Assembly: GCF_004402485.1 (NCBI RefSeq)
Contig: NZ_SOFG01000021.1
Span: 50,789 to 108,500 of the forward strand
DNA: 57,712 nt
Direction: 5' to 3'
Source: Cryobacterium algoricola
GTDB taxonomy: Bacteria; Actinomycetota; Actinomycetes; Actinomycetales; Microbacteriaceae
Position 1 is the first letter of the stretch. Each line of letters starts with the position of its first letter. The notes under the pieces were generated by a model. The model ran no database searches, was not told the origin of the DNA, and was given only the letters and a program-made list of their open reading frames with translations. The position numbers and the translations under genes were made by a program. This document shows, in pieces, positions 33,322-42,123 of this stretch.

Positions 33322-33795
33322 TCACACGTCGCCTGTGGAACCGGCCTCGGCTTCGGTGCCGGTCCCGGCTTCCGGGAGGGTTCCGAGCGCCGCCATCAGG
33401 TCATCCGGGGCCGCCTGCATCACGTGCGGCCCGGCGATGTCGAAGAAGACCATCTCGAGCACGTTCCGGTGCACCGTGAGGAAATCGCGCAGCCACTGGG
33501 CGTCACCGACCATGACCTGCGGGTCGACTTCGTCCGGCACCATGCGGACGTAATTCTCGGCGGAGGAGAAGAGCAGCAGCATCCGCTTGTCTGTGCCTTC
33601 ACGGCCGAAGACGCGCACCTGCTCGCCCTGCCCGTTGACGACGAGCTGCGGCACGATCACGACGTCGTTGCGGAGGGCGTATGCGACGGCCGCCACATCC
33701 TGGGCCGCGAGCGCGGCGGCAAGGGCCACGGAGCGGGTCGGCGGAGTTACCGGAATCGGCGGGGTCGGGTCGGTCGCGTCAGTCACGCCATCCAT
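33322..33795 (-). CDS. SseB-like domain protein
   Basis: 157 aa. The central stretch ALRNDVVIVPQLVVNGQGEQVRVFGREGTDKRMLLLFSSAENYVRMVP resembles the SseB N-terminal domain, a small alpha/beta domain of unknown function found in many actinobacterial proteins. The N- and C-terminal ends are Pro/Thr/Gly-rich and low complexity. Confidence 0.65.
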   Translation of the reverse strand: MDGVTDATDPTPPIPVTPPTRSVALAAALAAQDVAAVAYALRNDVVIVPQLVVNGQGEQVRVFGREGTDKRMLLLFSSAENYVRMVPDEVDPQVMVGDAQWLRDFLTVHRNVLEMVFFDIAGPHVMQAAPDDLMAALGTLPEAGTGTEAEAGSTGDV

Positions 33796-33907
33796 TCAAT
33801 CATTCCGCCTGCACCTGCCGGGCACCGGAGCGGGCTATTCCGCTCTGGGCTGGTGTCCGGTCCGTGCTGGTGTCCGGCCCTGGCCGATGTCGAGTGCGGG
33901 CCGACGT

Positions 33908-34528
33908 TCAGTCGAGGATGAACTGCTTGGGTGTCGCCGACGCGATTCCGTCGACGGAGACGGCAAGGTGATACGAGGCTCCCCCGGCCGGCGCGGCGGC
34001 GCGGGTGGACTCGTCGCAGGTGGCGGCGTTGGAACGGACCCTGTCCCAGGCGATCGGTGTCGTCGAGCTCACCGGAACGCCCGGTTGCAGCGTCACCTCG
34101 GCGTCGGCCGCGGCGCTCTGGCAGTCCGTCGACGTCCAGTAAATGTCCTGGCCGCTTGAGATCGTGAAGATCTGCTTCGAGGTGCCCGCGTTGATCACGC
34201 AGGGGACGGTTCCCGTGTTCGTGATGCTGAGGGACAGTTCGGGCTTCTGGCCGGGCTGGTAGGTGACGGCATCGGTCAGCGCCTCCACCGTCACGGCGGC
34301 AGGGTCACACGCGGCAGGGGCGGCGTCTGCTGCCGGGGCGGCGGCCGGGGCGTCGGTACCGGTCGTCGCCGAGGGCGTCGGGGCCGGCTGGCTGCCGCCA
34401 GATCCCGGGCGCACCACGATCAGCACGATGATGACTATCACGAAGAGCAGGCCGAGACCCACGATGAGGCGTCGGCGCCAGTAGACCTTGCTCGACTGGG
34501 GGCCGACCGGATGTTTGATCGTCGACAT
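33908..34528 (-). CDS. membrane-anchored extracytoplasmic protein, unknown function
   Basis: 206 aa. A basic N-terminus and one transmembrane helix (LIVGLGLLFVIVIIVLIVV) are followed by a Pro/Ala/Thr-rich linker (about 30 residues) and an Ig/DUF4232-like beta domain with PELSLSITNTGTVPCVINAG and four cysteines. Topology suggests the C-terminal domain lies outside the membrane. No family could be named confidently. It is followed downstream by the SseB-like gene on the same strand. Confidence 0.65.
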   Translation of the reverse strand: MSTIKHPVGPQSSKVYWRRRLIVGLGLLFVIVIIVLIVVRPGSGGSQPAPTPSATTGTDAPAAAPAADAAPAACDPAAVTVEALTDAVTYQPGQKPELSLSITNTGTVPCVINAGTSKQIFTISSGQDIYWTSTDCQSAAADAEVTLQPGVPVSSTTPIAWDRVRSNAATCDESTRAAAPAGGASYHLAVSVDGIASATPKQFILD

Positions 34529-34646
34529 GCCCCAAGGCTAACGAGCTTTGTCCGGCAGCTGCGGGAAGGCCGGTGCGTGTCGGCGCGGATTCCCCCGCTT
34601 CCGCAGCGGATGCCCAGCGCGCGCCGTGCGGGCCGGGCGCGCGGGG

Positions 34647-35153
34647 TCAGCCGAGTCGCTTCACCATTCGGGTGTTGCCGAGGGTGTTCGGCTTCACCCT
34701 GGCCAGATCGAGGAACTCGGCGACACCCTCGTCGTGGGAGCGGACGAGTTCGGCGTAGACGAGCGGGTCGACGGTCTCCGAGCCCATGTCGGTGAATCCG
34801 TGCCGGGTGAAGAAGGGGACCTCGAATGTGAGGCAGAACAGGCGGGAGAGGCCGAGCTCTCGGGCATCCGCTTCGAGCCGGGCGAGCAGCGCGTGGCCGA
34901 CGCCGCGGCCGAGCCAGTCTGCGGTCACGGCGAGGGTGCGGACCTCGCCGAGGTCCTCCCACATGACGTGCAGGGCGCCGACGCCGATGAGTTCGCCCGC
35001 GGTGTCTTCGACGACACGGAACTCCTGGACGGCCTCGTAGAAGACGACGCTTTCCTTGCCGAGCAGGATGCGCTCCTGCACGAGCGGCGCCACCAGGGTC
35101 TGGATGCGGGGGACGTCGCTCGTGCGCGCCCGGCGAACCGAATACTCCTGCAT
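34647..35153 (-). CDS. argA: GNAT N-acetyltransferase, short ArgA-like (N-acetylglutamate synthase)
   Basis: 168 aa. The GNAT acetyl-CoA motif is VTADWLGRGVGHALLARLE; SVRRARTSDVPRIQTLVAPLV at the N-terminus and LFCLTFEVPFFTRHGF are typical of the short actinobacterial N-acetylglutamate synthase (Rv2747 type), first step of arginine synthesis. The symbol is by similarity; other GNAT substrates are possible. A structured repeat lies just upstream. Confidence 0.7.
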   Translation of the reverse strand: MQEYSVRRARTSDVPRIQTLVAPLVQERILLGKESVVFYEAVQEFRVVEDTAGELIGVGALHVMWEDLGEVRTLAVTADWLGRGVGHALLARLEADARELGLSRLFCLTFEVPFFTRHGFTDMGSETVDPLVYAELVRSHDEGVAEFLDLARVKPNTLGNTRMVKRLG

Positions 35154-35178
35154 CTGCTGCGTGCCCGGCCTCTCGTGT

Positions 35179-35271
35179 GGCTAACTCAGGAAAACCGTTC
35201 CAGTCTACGGAAGACTGGCCCGTGTTTCCGCGACCCGACGCAATCGCCGGGTCGTTCTTCCTGAGTTAGCC
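35179..35271. repeat. 93-nt three-stem palindromic element
   Basis: Perfect 14-bp outer arms (35179-35192 with 35258-35271) enclose two further hairpins: CCAGTCT/AGACTGG (35200-35206 with 35212-35218) and CGACCCG/CGGGTCG (35231-35237 with 35248-35254). It folds like a three-way junction. It lies 25 nt from the acetyltransferase start, upstream of that gene and downstream of clpC. Confidence 0.8.
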
Positions 35272-35313
35272 CCCGCGCGGGCGCGGCAGGACCGGCGGCG
35301 GTGGGCGCACAGA

Positions 35314-35345
35314 AGGGGCCAGGCGGATGTCTCCGCCTGGCCCCT
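35314..35345 (-). terminator. clpC terminator hairpin
   Basis: A perfect 14-bp stem (AGGGGCCAGGCGGA with its complement) and TGTC loop, 22 nt beyond the clpC stop; only a weak T-run follows on the minus strand. Confidence 0.75.
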
Positions 35346-35367
35346 CCAGGTTGTCGTGCGTCGCCGC

Positions 35368-37893
35368 TTAGTCCGTGGCGACCGCGAGGTCGGGCGTGCC
35401 CGAGCCGGTGCCGAGCGCCGCGGAGGCGTTCACGCCGACGGACACGGCCGTGGCGCGAGCCGTCGTGGTGAAGACGTATTCGCCGGCGATAAAGTCGACG
35501 TGCACGTGGTCACCCGCGTTGAGCTCGCCCTGCAGGATTTTCTCGGAGAGACGGTCCTCCACCTCGCGCTGGATCGCGCGGCGCAGCGGCCGGGCGCCGA
35601 GTGCGGGGTCGAAGCCGACCTCGATCAGGTGCTCCTTCGCGGGGACCGTCAGTTCGACGGTCATGTCGCGGTCGAGCAGACGGTCGCTCAGGCGCTTGAT
35701 GAACAGGTCCACGATCTGGAGCAGTTCCGGCTTGGTCAGCTGCGGGAACACGATGACCTCGTCGACGCGGTTGAGGAACTCGGGCTTGAAGTGCTTCTTG
35801 AGTTCTTCCTTCACCTTGCCGCTCATCCGCTCGTAGCCGGTCGTCGTGTCGCCCTCGAGCTGGAAGCCGACGGGCGAGCTGCTGATGTCCTTGGTGCCGA
35901 GGTTCGTGGTCATGATGATCACGGTGTTCTTGAAGTCGATCACGCGACCCTGGCCATCCGTCAACCGGCCCTCTTCCAGAATCTGGAGCAGGGAGTTGAA
36001 GATGTCCGGGTGGGCCTTCTCGATCTCGTCGAACAGCACGACGGAGAACGGCTTGCGGCGCACCTTCTCGGTGAGCTGGCCGCCCTCTTCGAAGCCGACG
36101 AACCCGGGAGGCGCACCGAACAGGCGCGACACGGTGTGCTTCTCGCCGTACTCGCTCATGTCGAGGGAGATCATGGCGGCCTCGTCGTCGAAGAGGAACT
36201 CGGCGAGCGCCTTGGCGAGCTCGGTCTTACCGACGCCGGTGGGGCCGGCGAAGATGAACGAACCGCTCGGGCGCTTCGGGTCCTTGAGTCCGGCACGGGT
36301 GCGGCGGATGGTCTTGGCGAGCGCCGAGATGGCCTCTTCCTGACCGATGACGCGCTGGTGCAGGGCCTTCTCCATGAAGACGAGCCGCGAGGACTCCTCC
36401 TCGGTGAGCTTGAACACCGGGATGCCGGTCGCCTGGGCGAGAACCTCGGCGATCAGGCCCTCGTCGACGACGGCGGTCGTCTTGACGTCGCCGGACTTCC
36501 ACTTCTTCTCGAGGCGCAGACGCTCGCCGAGGAGGTTCTTCTCCTCGTCGCGCAGGCCGGCGGCCTTCTCGAAGTCCTGGTCCTCGATCGCGGTTTCCTT
36601 CGCGGCGCGGACGACGGCGATCTTCTCGTCGAATTCGCGCAGCTCGGGCGGGCTCGACAGGATCGAGAGGCGGAGGCGTGCGCCGGCCTCGTCGATCAGG
36701 TCGATGGCCTTGTCCGGGAGGAACCGGTCGGACACGTAGCGGTCGGCGAGGTTCGCCGCGGCCACGAGGGCGCCGTCGGTGATGGACACCTTGTGGTGCG
36801 CCTCGTACCGGTCGCGGAGTCCCTTGAGGATGTTGATGGTGTGGGGCAGGGACGGCTCCGCGACCTGGATCGGCTGGAAGCGGCGCTCGAGCGCGGCATC
36901 CTTCTCGAAGTGCTTGCGGTACTCGTCGATCGTGGTGGCACCGATCGTCTGAAGTTCGCCGCGGGCGAGGAGCGGCTTGAGGATCGAGGCCGCGTCGATG
37001 GCGCCCTCAGCGGCACCGGCACCGACGAGGGTGTGGATCTCGTCGATGAAGATGATGATGTCGCCGCGGGTGCGGATCTCCTTGGTGACCTTCTTCAGGC
37101 GCTCCTCGAAGTCACCGCGGTAGCGGCTTCCGGCGATGAGCGAGCCGAGGTCGAGCGAGTAGAGCTGCTTGTCCTTGAGCGTCTCGGGCACATCGCCCTT
37201 GACGATGGCCTGGGCAAGGCCCTCGACGACGGCGGTCTTGCCGACGCCGGGCTCACCGATCAGGACCGGGTTGTTCTTCGATCGCCGGGACAGGATCTGC
37301 ATGACCCGTTCGATCTCTTTCTCACGACCGATCACGGGGTCGAGCTTGTTCTCGCGCGCGGCCTGGGTGAGGTTGCGGCCGAACTGGTCGAGAATCTGGC
37401 TGCCCGCCGGTCCGCTCGCCGTCTCGTTGGCGCCGACCTGGACCTGCTCCTTGCCCTGGTAGCCGGAGAGGAGCTGGATGACCTGCTGGCGCACCCGGTT
37501 GAGGTCTGCGCCGAGCTTGACGAGCACCTGGGCGGCCACGCCTTCACCCTCGCGGATGAGGCCGAGCAGGATGTGCTCGGTGCCGATGTAGTTGTGGCCG
37601 AGCTGCAGGGCCTCGCGGAGGCTCAGCTCGAGCACCTTCTTGGCGCGCGGCGTGAACGGGATGTGCCCGGTCGGCTGCTGCTGGCCCTGGCCGATGATGT
37701 CCTGGACCTGCTCGCGCACGGCGTCGAGCGAAATGCCCAGGCTCTCGAGGGCCTTGGCGGCGACGCCTTCACCCTCGTGGATCAGCCCGAGCAGGATGTG
37801 CTCGGTGCCGATGTAGTTGTGGTTGAGCATCTTGGCCTCTTCCTGGGCCAAAACGACGACACGACGAGCTCGGTCGGTAAATCTCTCAAACAT
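35368..37893 (-). CDS. clpC: ATP-dependent Clp protease ATP-binding subunit ClpC
   Basis: 841 aa, the normal length. It starts with [20 protein letters not shown] and has two Clp-N repeats ([11 protein letters not shown] twice), AAA1 with Walker A GEPGVGKT, a UVR/M-domain around residues 420-460, AAA2 with Walker [10 protein letters not shown], and a Clp C-terminal domain with a ~35-residue Ala/Gly/Thr-rich tail. It unfolds substrates for ClpP. GGGAG lies 9 nt upstream of the ATG; longer in-frame starts are spurious. A ClgR-like site lies at 37977-37989. Confidence 0.97.
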   Translation of the reverse strand: MFERFTDRARRVVVLAQEEAKMLNHNYIGTEHILLGLIHEGEGVAAKALESLGISLDAVREQVQDIIGQGQQQPTGHIPFTPRAKKVLELSLREALQLGHNYIGTEHILLGLIREGEGVAAQVLVKLGADLNRVRQQVIQLLSGYQGKEQVQVGANETASGPAGSQILDQFGRNLTQAARENKLDPVIGREKEIERVMQILSRRSKNNPVLIGEPGVGKTAVVEGLAQAIVKGDVPETLKDKQLYSLDLGSLIAGSRYRGDFEERLKKVTKEIRTRGDIIIFIDEIHTLVGAGAAEGAIDAASILKPLLARGELQTIGATTIDEYRKHFEKDAALERRFQPIQVAEPSLPHTINILKGLRDRYEAHHKVSITDGALVAAANLADRYVSDRFLPDKAIDLIDEAGARLRLSILSSPPELREFDEKIAVVRAAKETAIEDQDFEKAAGLRDEEKNLLGERLRLEKKWKSGDVKTTAVVDEGLIAEVLAQATGIPVFKLTEEESSRLVFMEKALHQRVIGQEEAISALAKTIRRTRAGLKDPKRPSGSFIFAGPTGVGKTELAKALAEFLFDDEAAMISLDMSEYGEKHTVSRLFGAPPGFVGFEEGGQLTEKVRRKPFSVVLFDEIEKAHPDIFNSLLQILEEGRLTDGQGRVIDFKNTVIIMTTNLGTKDISSSPVGFQLEGDTTTGYERMSGKVKEELKKHFKPEFLNRVDEVIVFPQLTKPELLQIVDLFIKRLSDRLLDRDMTVELTVPAKEHLIEVGFDPALGARPLRRAIQREVEDRLSEKILQGELNAGDHVHVDFIAGEYVFTTTARATAVSVGVNASAALGTGSGTPDLAVATD

Positions 37894-37976
37894 GTGATCA
37901 CTCCCTTGGCACCAGGGGCAGGTGTGGCGCCGATACATCGAGAGTAACGAGGGAAGCCACCAAAGCGCGCCTCTGT

Positions 37977-37989
37977 TCGCCGCAGGCGT
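37977..37989. promoter_or_regulatory. ClgR-like site upstream of clpC
   Basis: TCGCCGCAGGCGT is a near-palindrome 84-96 bp before the clpC ATG. It agrees with the ClgR consensus as I recall it (WCGCYNANRGCGW) on both strands except at the central base. ClgR is the established activator of clp genes in actinobacteria. Confidence 0.5.
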
Positions 37990-38063
37990 GACGGATGTCT
38001 GCCCCGGGTCGCGGTCTGACCCTCCTTGCGGTGCCGCTCGGGGTGGTAATACCCTCGGCAGCG

Positions 38064-38090
38064 GGCAGGGACGGCAGGGACGGCAGGGAC
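38064..38090 (+). repeat. three 9-bp tandem copies of GGCAGGGAC
   Basis: Three perfect contiguous copies just upstream of the AI-2E family gene; probably a simple sequence repeat in its leader. Confidence 0.75.
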
Positions 38091-38137
38091 GACGTGGTCG
38101 ACAACGACGCGGTCGACGACGGCGAGAGGCAGCGGAG

Positions 38138-39373
38138 ATGGACGGCGTTGACAATGCGCGGACAGCGGCCCCGGCTACGGGTTCGGCAGCGGGCGGCGGG
38201 CTCGCCCCGATCCGGCCACAGCGGACGGATGCCCGGCGCCGCGCGTCCCGGCCACGGGTGACGCCGGGCGTGCACTGGGGCCGCGGGGCGGCATCCGCTC
38301 GCCTGGCCGCACCGCTTTCGGTGGCCGCGACCCTGCGCTCGCCTTTCGTCGCGGGCTTCGTGGGGGCGCTCGGTGTGCTGACGGCCGTCGCGCTCGGCGC
38401 CGCCCTCGCGTCGCTGTCGACGATCCTGATCTCCGTCGGCGCAGCCCTGTTCATCGCGCTCGGACTCGATCCCGTGGTGCGGCTGCTCGTCAGCAGGGGC
38501 CTGCGTCGGCCGCTCGCGATCGGGCTCGTGTTCGTGGCGCTCACCGTGGTCGCCGTGCTGCTCGTGCTCCTCGTCGTTCCCGTGATCGTGCGGCAGATCG
38601 TGACGTTCGCCCAGCTGGCGCCGGCCTACCTGGTCGGCCTGGAACAACAGGATTGGTTCATCTTCTTGTCCGACCAGCTCGGGATCATCGACCTCCCGGC
38701 CCTGTTCGAGGGGCTGATCGCCCTCGCGACCGACCCGGCGAGCTGGTTGTTCGTGGGCTCCGGCCTGGTCAAGGTCGGCGTGGGGCTCATCAACGGGGTC
38801 ACCGGCGGGATGATCGTGCTCATCCTGAGCCTGTACTTCCTCGCGTCGCTCGATGCGATGAAGAAGGCCCTCTACTCGCTCGTGCCGCGTCCACGCCGGC
38901 CGGGGTTCATCGACCTCTCCGAGCAGATCACCGGGTCGATCGGTGGCTACGTGAACGGGATGCTGCTGCTCTCGTGCCTCAACTCCGGGCTCGGCCTCGT
39001 GGCGATGCTCATCATCGGCGTGCCGTTTGCGGGGGTGCTCGCGGTCGTGGTCTTCGCGCTCGCGCTCGTGCCGCTGATCGGCTCCGTGTTCGCCGCCGTG
39101 ATCGTGGTCGCGGTCGCGTTGCTCGCCTCCCCCGCGACCGCGCTCTGGATCGGCCTGTACTACCTCGTCTACCTGCAGATCGAGGCGTATGTGCTCACCC
39201 CGCGGGTGATGAACAAGGCGATCGCCGTACCGGGCTCGCTCGTGGTGATCGGGGCGATCGCCGGCGGGGCGCTGCTCGGCATGCTCGGGGCGCTCATCGC
39301 GATCCCGGTCACGGCCTCGATCCTGCTGATCATCAAGACCGTCGTCGTGCCGCGGCAGGACCGCGCCCACTGA
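38138..39373 (+). CDS. AI-2E transporter family (PerM-like) permease
   Basis: 411 aa. After a ~55-residue Ala/Arg-rich N-terminus there are about eight membrane segments; the family signature is in FIDLSEQITGSIGGYVNGMLLLSCLNSGLGLVAMLIIGVPFAGVLAVVVFALALVPLIGS and the C-terminal YYLVYLQIEAYVLTPRVM. Family members are assigned autoinducer-2 export, Na+/H+ antiport or unknown transport; substrate unknown here. Start at 38138 with GAGAGG upstream. Convergent with the M20 gene, 19 bp apart. Confidence 0.9.
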   Translation: MDGVDNARTAAPATGSAAGGGLAPIRPQRTDARRRASRPRVTPGVHWGRGAASARLAAPLSVAATLRSPFVAGFVGALGVLTAVALGAALASLSTILISVGAALFIALGLDPVVRLLVSRGLRRPLAIGLVFVALTVVAVLLVLLVVPVIVRQIVTFAQLAPAYLVGLEQQDWFIFLSDQLGIIDLPALFEGLIALATDPASWLFVGSGLVKVGVGLINGVTGGMIVLILSLYFLASLDAMKKALYSLVPRPRRPGFIDLSEQITGSIGGYVNGMLLLSCLNSGLGLVAMLIIGVPFAGVLAVVVFALALVPLIGSVFAAVIVVAVALLASPATALWIGLYYLVYLQIEAYVLTPRVMNKAIAVPGSLVVIGAIAGGALLGMLGALIAIPVTASILLIIKTVVVPRQDRAH

Positions 39374-39392
39374 CCGGATGCTGCAGGCGGGG

Positions 39393-40703
39393 TCAGCGGG
39401 TGAGGGCGTGGCGGGCGGCGGCGACCAGGGCCTCGATGCCGGTCTGGATCGTGGGGTCCTGCACGGGAGCGTAGAACGGCGAGTGGTTGAAGTGCACGTC
39501 CTGCATCCGGCCGGCGGCGATCGCGGCACGGAACGCGGCCGGGTCGCCGCCGCCGGTGAACCAGAAGAACGACGGGCAGCCGGCGCGGCTGCCCCAGAGG
39601 CCGAAGTCCTCGCTCGGCGCCGCCTGCGGGCCGACTCCGACCCGCCCGGCGCCGAAGCGGTCGGTGAACACCCCCGCGAACTCCGCCGTCAGGGCCGGCT
39701 CGTTGACCAGCGCGGGTACCGAGAAGGTGACCTCGATCTCCGGCGGGCGGGGAGAGCCGGCCGCAGCGCACTCGCCGGTGACGATCCGGGTGATGGCGGC
39801 GAGCATCCGCTCACGCACGAGCGGTTCGTAGGTGCGCATGCTGATGCCGAGTTCGGCCGAGTCGGGGATGATGTTCTGCTTGGTGCCGGCGTGCAGGGTG
39901 CCGATGGTGAGCACGCCGAAGTCGGCGGCGGCGATCTCCCGCGACACGATCGTCTGCAGGCGCAGCACGACGGATGCCGCGAGCACGACGGGATCGACGG
40001 ACTGCTCGGGGGTGGACCCGTGTGACCCCGTGCCGTGCAGCACGATGCGGATCGAATCGGCCGCGGTCATGACGCTCCCTGCCCGATAGAGCAGCTCGCC
40101 GGCCGGCCACGGCGTGACGTGCTGGCCGAGGGTGATGTCGGGCGTGCCGAAGCGGTCGAAGAAGCCGTCCTCGATCATCGCTGCGGCGCCGGCGCCGAGT
40201 TCCTCGGCCGGCTGGAACACGAGCTGGAGGGTGCCCGACCAGTCGGCGCGCTGCCCCGCGAGCACGGCGGCGGCGCCGACGAGCCAGGTCGCGTGCATGT
40301 CGTGGCCGCAGGCGTGCATGACCGGCGACTCCACGCCGTCGACGCCGACCTGCGTGACCGTGCTCGCATAGGCCAGCCCCGTAGCCTCTGCGACGGGCAG
40401 CGCGTCGATATCGGCGCGCAGCAGCACGGTCGGTCCCGAACCGTTGCGCAGGAGGCCGACGACGCCGGTGCGACCGACGCCCTCGGTCACCTCGTAGCCG
40501 AGGGCGCGCAGCCGCCCGGCGAGCAGGGCCGCGGTGCGGTGCTCGGCGAAGGAGAGCTCGGGATTCCGGTGCAGGTCCTCGTAGAGCGCGTGGAGCCCGG
40601 GGAGCAGGGTTGCGATGGCGGCGGTCTGCGCCCCGGCAGCAGCGGCCTCGTCGGCAGCGGGACCGGGGACCGGCGGGGACCCCGCGGGGGTCTGATCGGA
40701 CAT
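39393..40703 (-). CDS. M20-family amidohydrolase (IAA-amino acid/hippurate hydrolase type)
   Basis: 436 aa. Typical M20D motifs: DLHRNPELSFAEHRTA, LLRADIDALPV, HACGHDMH with metal-binding His and Asp, QPAEELGAGA, and HGSTPEQSVDPV in the dimerisation domain. It hydrolyses N-acyl amino acids in the cytoplasm. AGGAG lies 6 nt before the ATG. The first ~30 residues are Pro/Ala-rich and not part of the fold. Confidence 0.9.
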   Translation of the reverse strand: MSDQTPAGSPPVPGPAADEAAAAGAQTAAIATLLPGLHALYEDLHRNPELSFAEHRTAALLAGRLRALGYEVTEGVGRTGVVGLLRNGSGPTVLLRADIDALPVAEATGLAYASTVTQVGVDGVESPVMHACGHDMHATWLVGAAAVLAGQRADWSGTLQLVFQPAEELGAGAAAMIEDGFFDRFGTPDITLGQHVTPWPAGELLYRAGSVMTAADSIRIVLHGTGSHGSTPEQSVDPVVLAASVVLRLQTIVSREIAAADFGVLTIGTLHAGTKQNIIPDSAELGISMRTYEPLVRERMLAAITRIVTGECAAAGSPRPPEIEVTFSVPALVNEPALTAEFAGVFTDRFGAGRVGVGPQAAPSEDFGLWGSRAGCPSFFWFTGGGDPAAFRAAIAAGRMQDVHFNHSPFYAPVQDPTIQTGIEALVAAARHALTR

Positions 40704-40816
40704 GACGGCTCCTGGGCCGAGGGGGTTCGAAGACGCGACGAGTACTCGGCAGGTCCATAGTGCCCGCTCCGGGCGCCCTCCACCAGAGCCTCCAGCGCTG
40801 ACCGGGGAGTTGCGCC

Positions 40817-40822
40817 TAGGCT
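40817..40822 (+). promoter_or_regulatory. -10 box of likely leaderless pirin gene
   Basis: TAGGCT ends 6 nt before the GTG at 40829, and no Shine-Dalgarno is present. Confidence 0.4.
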
Positions 40823-40828
40823 GCCAGC

Positions 40829-42022
40829 GTGAGCAACCTCGAACGTGACCCCTCAGAGCTCGTGATCGCCGGCGGCACGGGCGCCGTGGCGACCGCGACG
40901 AGCGCAGCGACCACGGGCCCGGGCGGTGCCGGCACCGGTGCAGCGGATGCCGGTGGCCCGGTGCTCCTGCTGCTCCCGCGGGACGTGCCGCTCGGCGGCC
41001 CCCGCGCCATGAACGTGCGCCGCACCCTGCCGCAGCGGGGCCGATCCACGATCGGCGCCTGGTGTTTCATCGACCACTACGGACCAGACGAGATCGTGGC
41101 GCCGAACGCGCCCGAGATCGGCTCCGGGACGGCATCCGGAATCTTCCCGGGGAGCGTGGCCGGCGCTCGCGAGGAGGGTCCGGGAGGCGTCGCGGACGGC
41201 GCCCGGCGCGGCATGGTCGTTCCGCCGCATCCGCACACCGGTTTGCAGACCGTCAGCTGGCTCTTCGAAGGCGAGATCGAGCATCGCGACAGTACCGGGA
41301 GCCACGCCGCGGTGCGCCCCGGCGAGCTCAACCTGATGACCGCGGGGCGCGGCATCAGCCACTCGGAGGTGTCCACGCCGGACGCCCGGGTGCTGCACGG
41401 GGTGCAGCTCTGGCTGGCGCTCCCCGACGAGCACCGGCACCAGGCGCCGCACTTCGAGCACCACGAGGTTCCGCAGGTGCCGCTCGGCGGCGGGGCGACC
41501 GCACGGGTGTTCATCGGCACGCTCGGTGCCGGAAGGAATGACAGCGCCCTTGCCGGCAGCGACGGCGACGCGGTCGTCTCCGCGGCACAGGTGTACAGCC
41601 CGGTCCTCGGCGCCCAGATCGACCTCCCGTCCGGTGCCGTGCTCGACCTGGACCTCGACCCCACGTTCGAGCACGGGGTGCTCGTCGACCGCGGCCCGGT
41701 GCTCGTCGAGGGCGTGACGCTCGCGCGCAGCGAGTTGGGATACCTCGGCGCGGGGCACGGCAGCATCCGCCTGGAGAACCACTCCAGGCACCCGGCGCGG
41801 GTGCTGCTGCTCGGCGGCGAACCGTTCCCGGAGCAGCTCGTGATGTGGTGGAACTTCATCGGCCGCAGCCACGAGGAGGTCGCCGCGTGGCGGGCCCAGT
41901 GGCAGTCCGAGGTGATCGAAGGGGCGGATGCCGCGGGCCGCTTCGGCACGGTCGCCGGCTACCCGGGTCCCGCGCTACCCGCCCCCGAGCTCCCGACCGT
42001 GCGCCTCAAGCCCCGCACCTGA
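40829..42022 (+). CDS. pirin-family bicupin protein
   Basis: 397 aa. Iron-binding pirin motif: PPHPHTGLQTVSWLFEGEIEHRDS, followed by NLMTAGRGISHSE and LHGVQLWLALP; the C-terminal cupin ends with RSHEEVAAWRAQW. Pirins are mononuclear-iron proteins, some with quercetinase activity. The first ~45 residues are a low-complexity Ala/Gly/Thr extension. Monocistronic, divergent from the M20 gene. Confidence 0.9.
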   Translation: MSNLERDPSELVIAGGTGAVATATSAATTGPGGAGTGAADAGGPVLLLLPRDVPLGGPRAMNVRRTLPQRGRSTIGAWCFIDHYGPDEIVAPNAPEIGSGTASGIFPGSVAGAREEGPGGVADGARRGMVVPPHPHTGLQTVSWLFEGEIEHRDSTGSHAAVRPGELNLMTAGRGISHSEVSTPDARVLHGVQLWLALPDEHRHQAPHFEHHEVPQVPLGGGATARVFIGTLGAGRNDSALAGSDGDAVVSAAQVYSPVLGAQIDLPSGAVLDLDLDPTFEHGVLVDRGPVLVEGVTLARSELGYLGAGHGSIRLENHSRHPARVLLLGGEPFPEQLVMWWNFIGRSHEEVAAWRAQWQSEVIEGADAAGRFGTVAGYPGPALPAPELPTVRLKPRT

Positions 42023-42052
42023 CCCGGCACCCGCACCCGCACCCGCACGAGA

Positions 42053-42110
42053 CGTACCTTTCCGGTCGAGAGTGACCCGCGCAACGGTAACTCTCGACCG
42101 GAAAGGTACG
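42053..42110. terminator. 58-bp palindrome between convergent pirin and cls genes
   Basis: Perfect 21-bp arms (42053-42073 with 42090-42110) with a 16-nt centre. It lies 30 bp after the pirin stop and 13 bp after the cls stop, so it can terminate both. No T-tract beyond TTTCC inside the stem. Confidence 0.7.
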
Positions 42111-42123
42111 CGGCGGGGCGGGG

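Noticed and set aside
35356..37947. 863-codon plus-strand frame over clpC
   Set aside because: It is the antisense shadow of clpC; composition (Val/Asp/Glu/Leu/Gly runs) is the mirror of the real gene, with no domain of its own.
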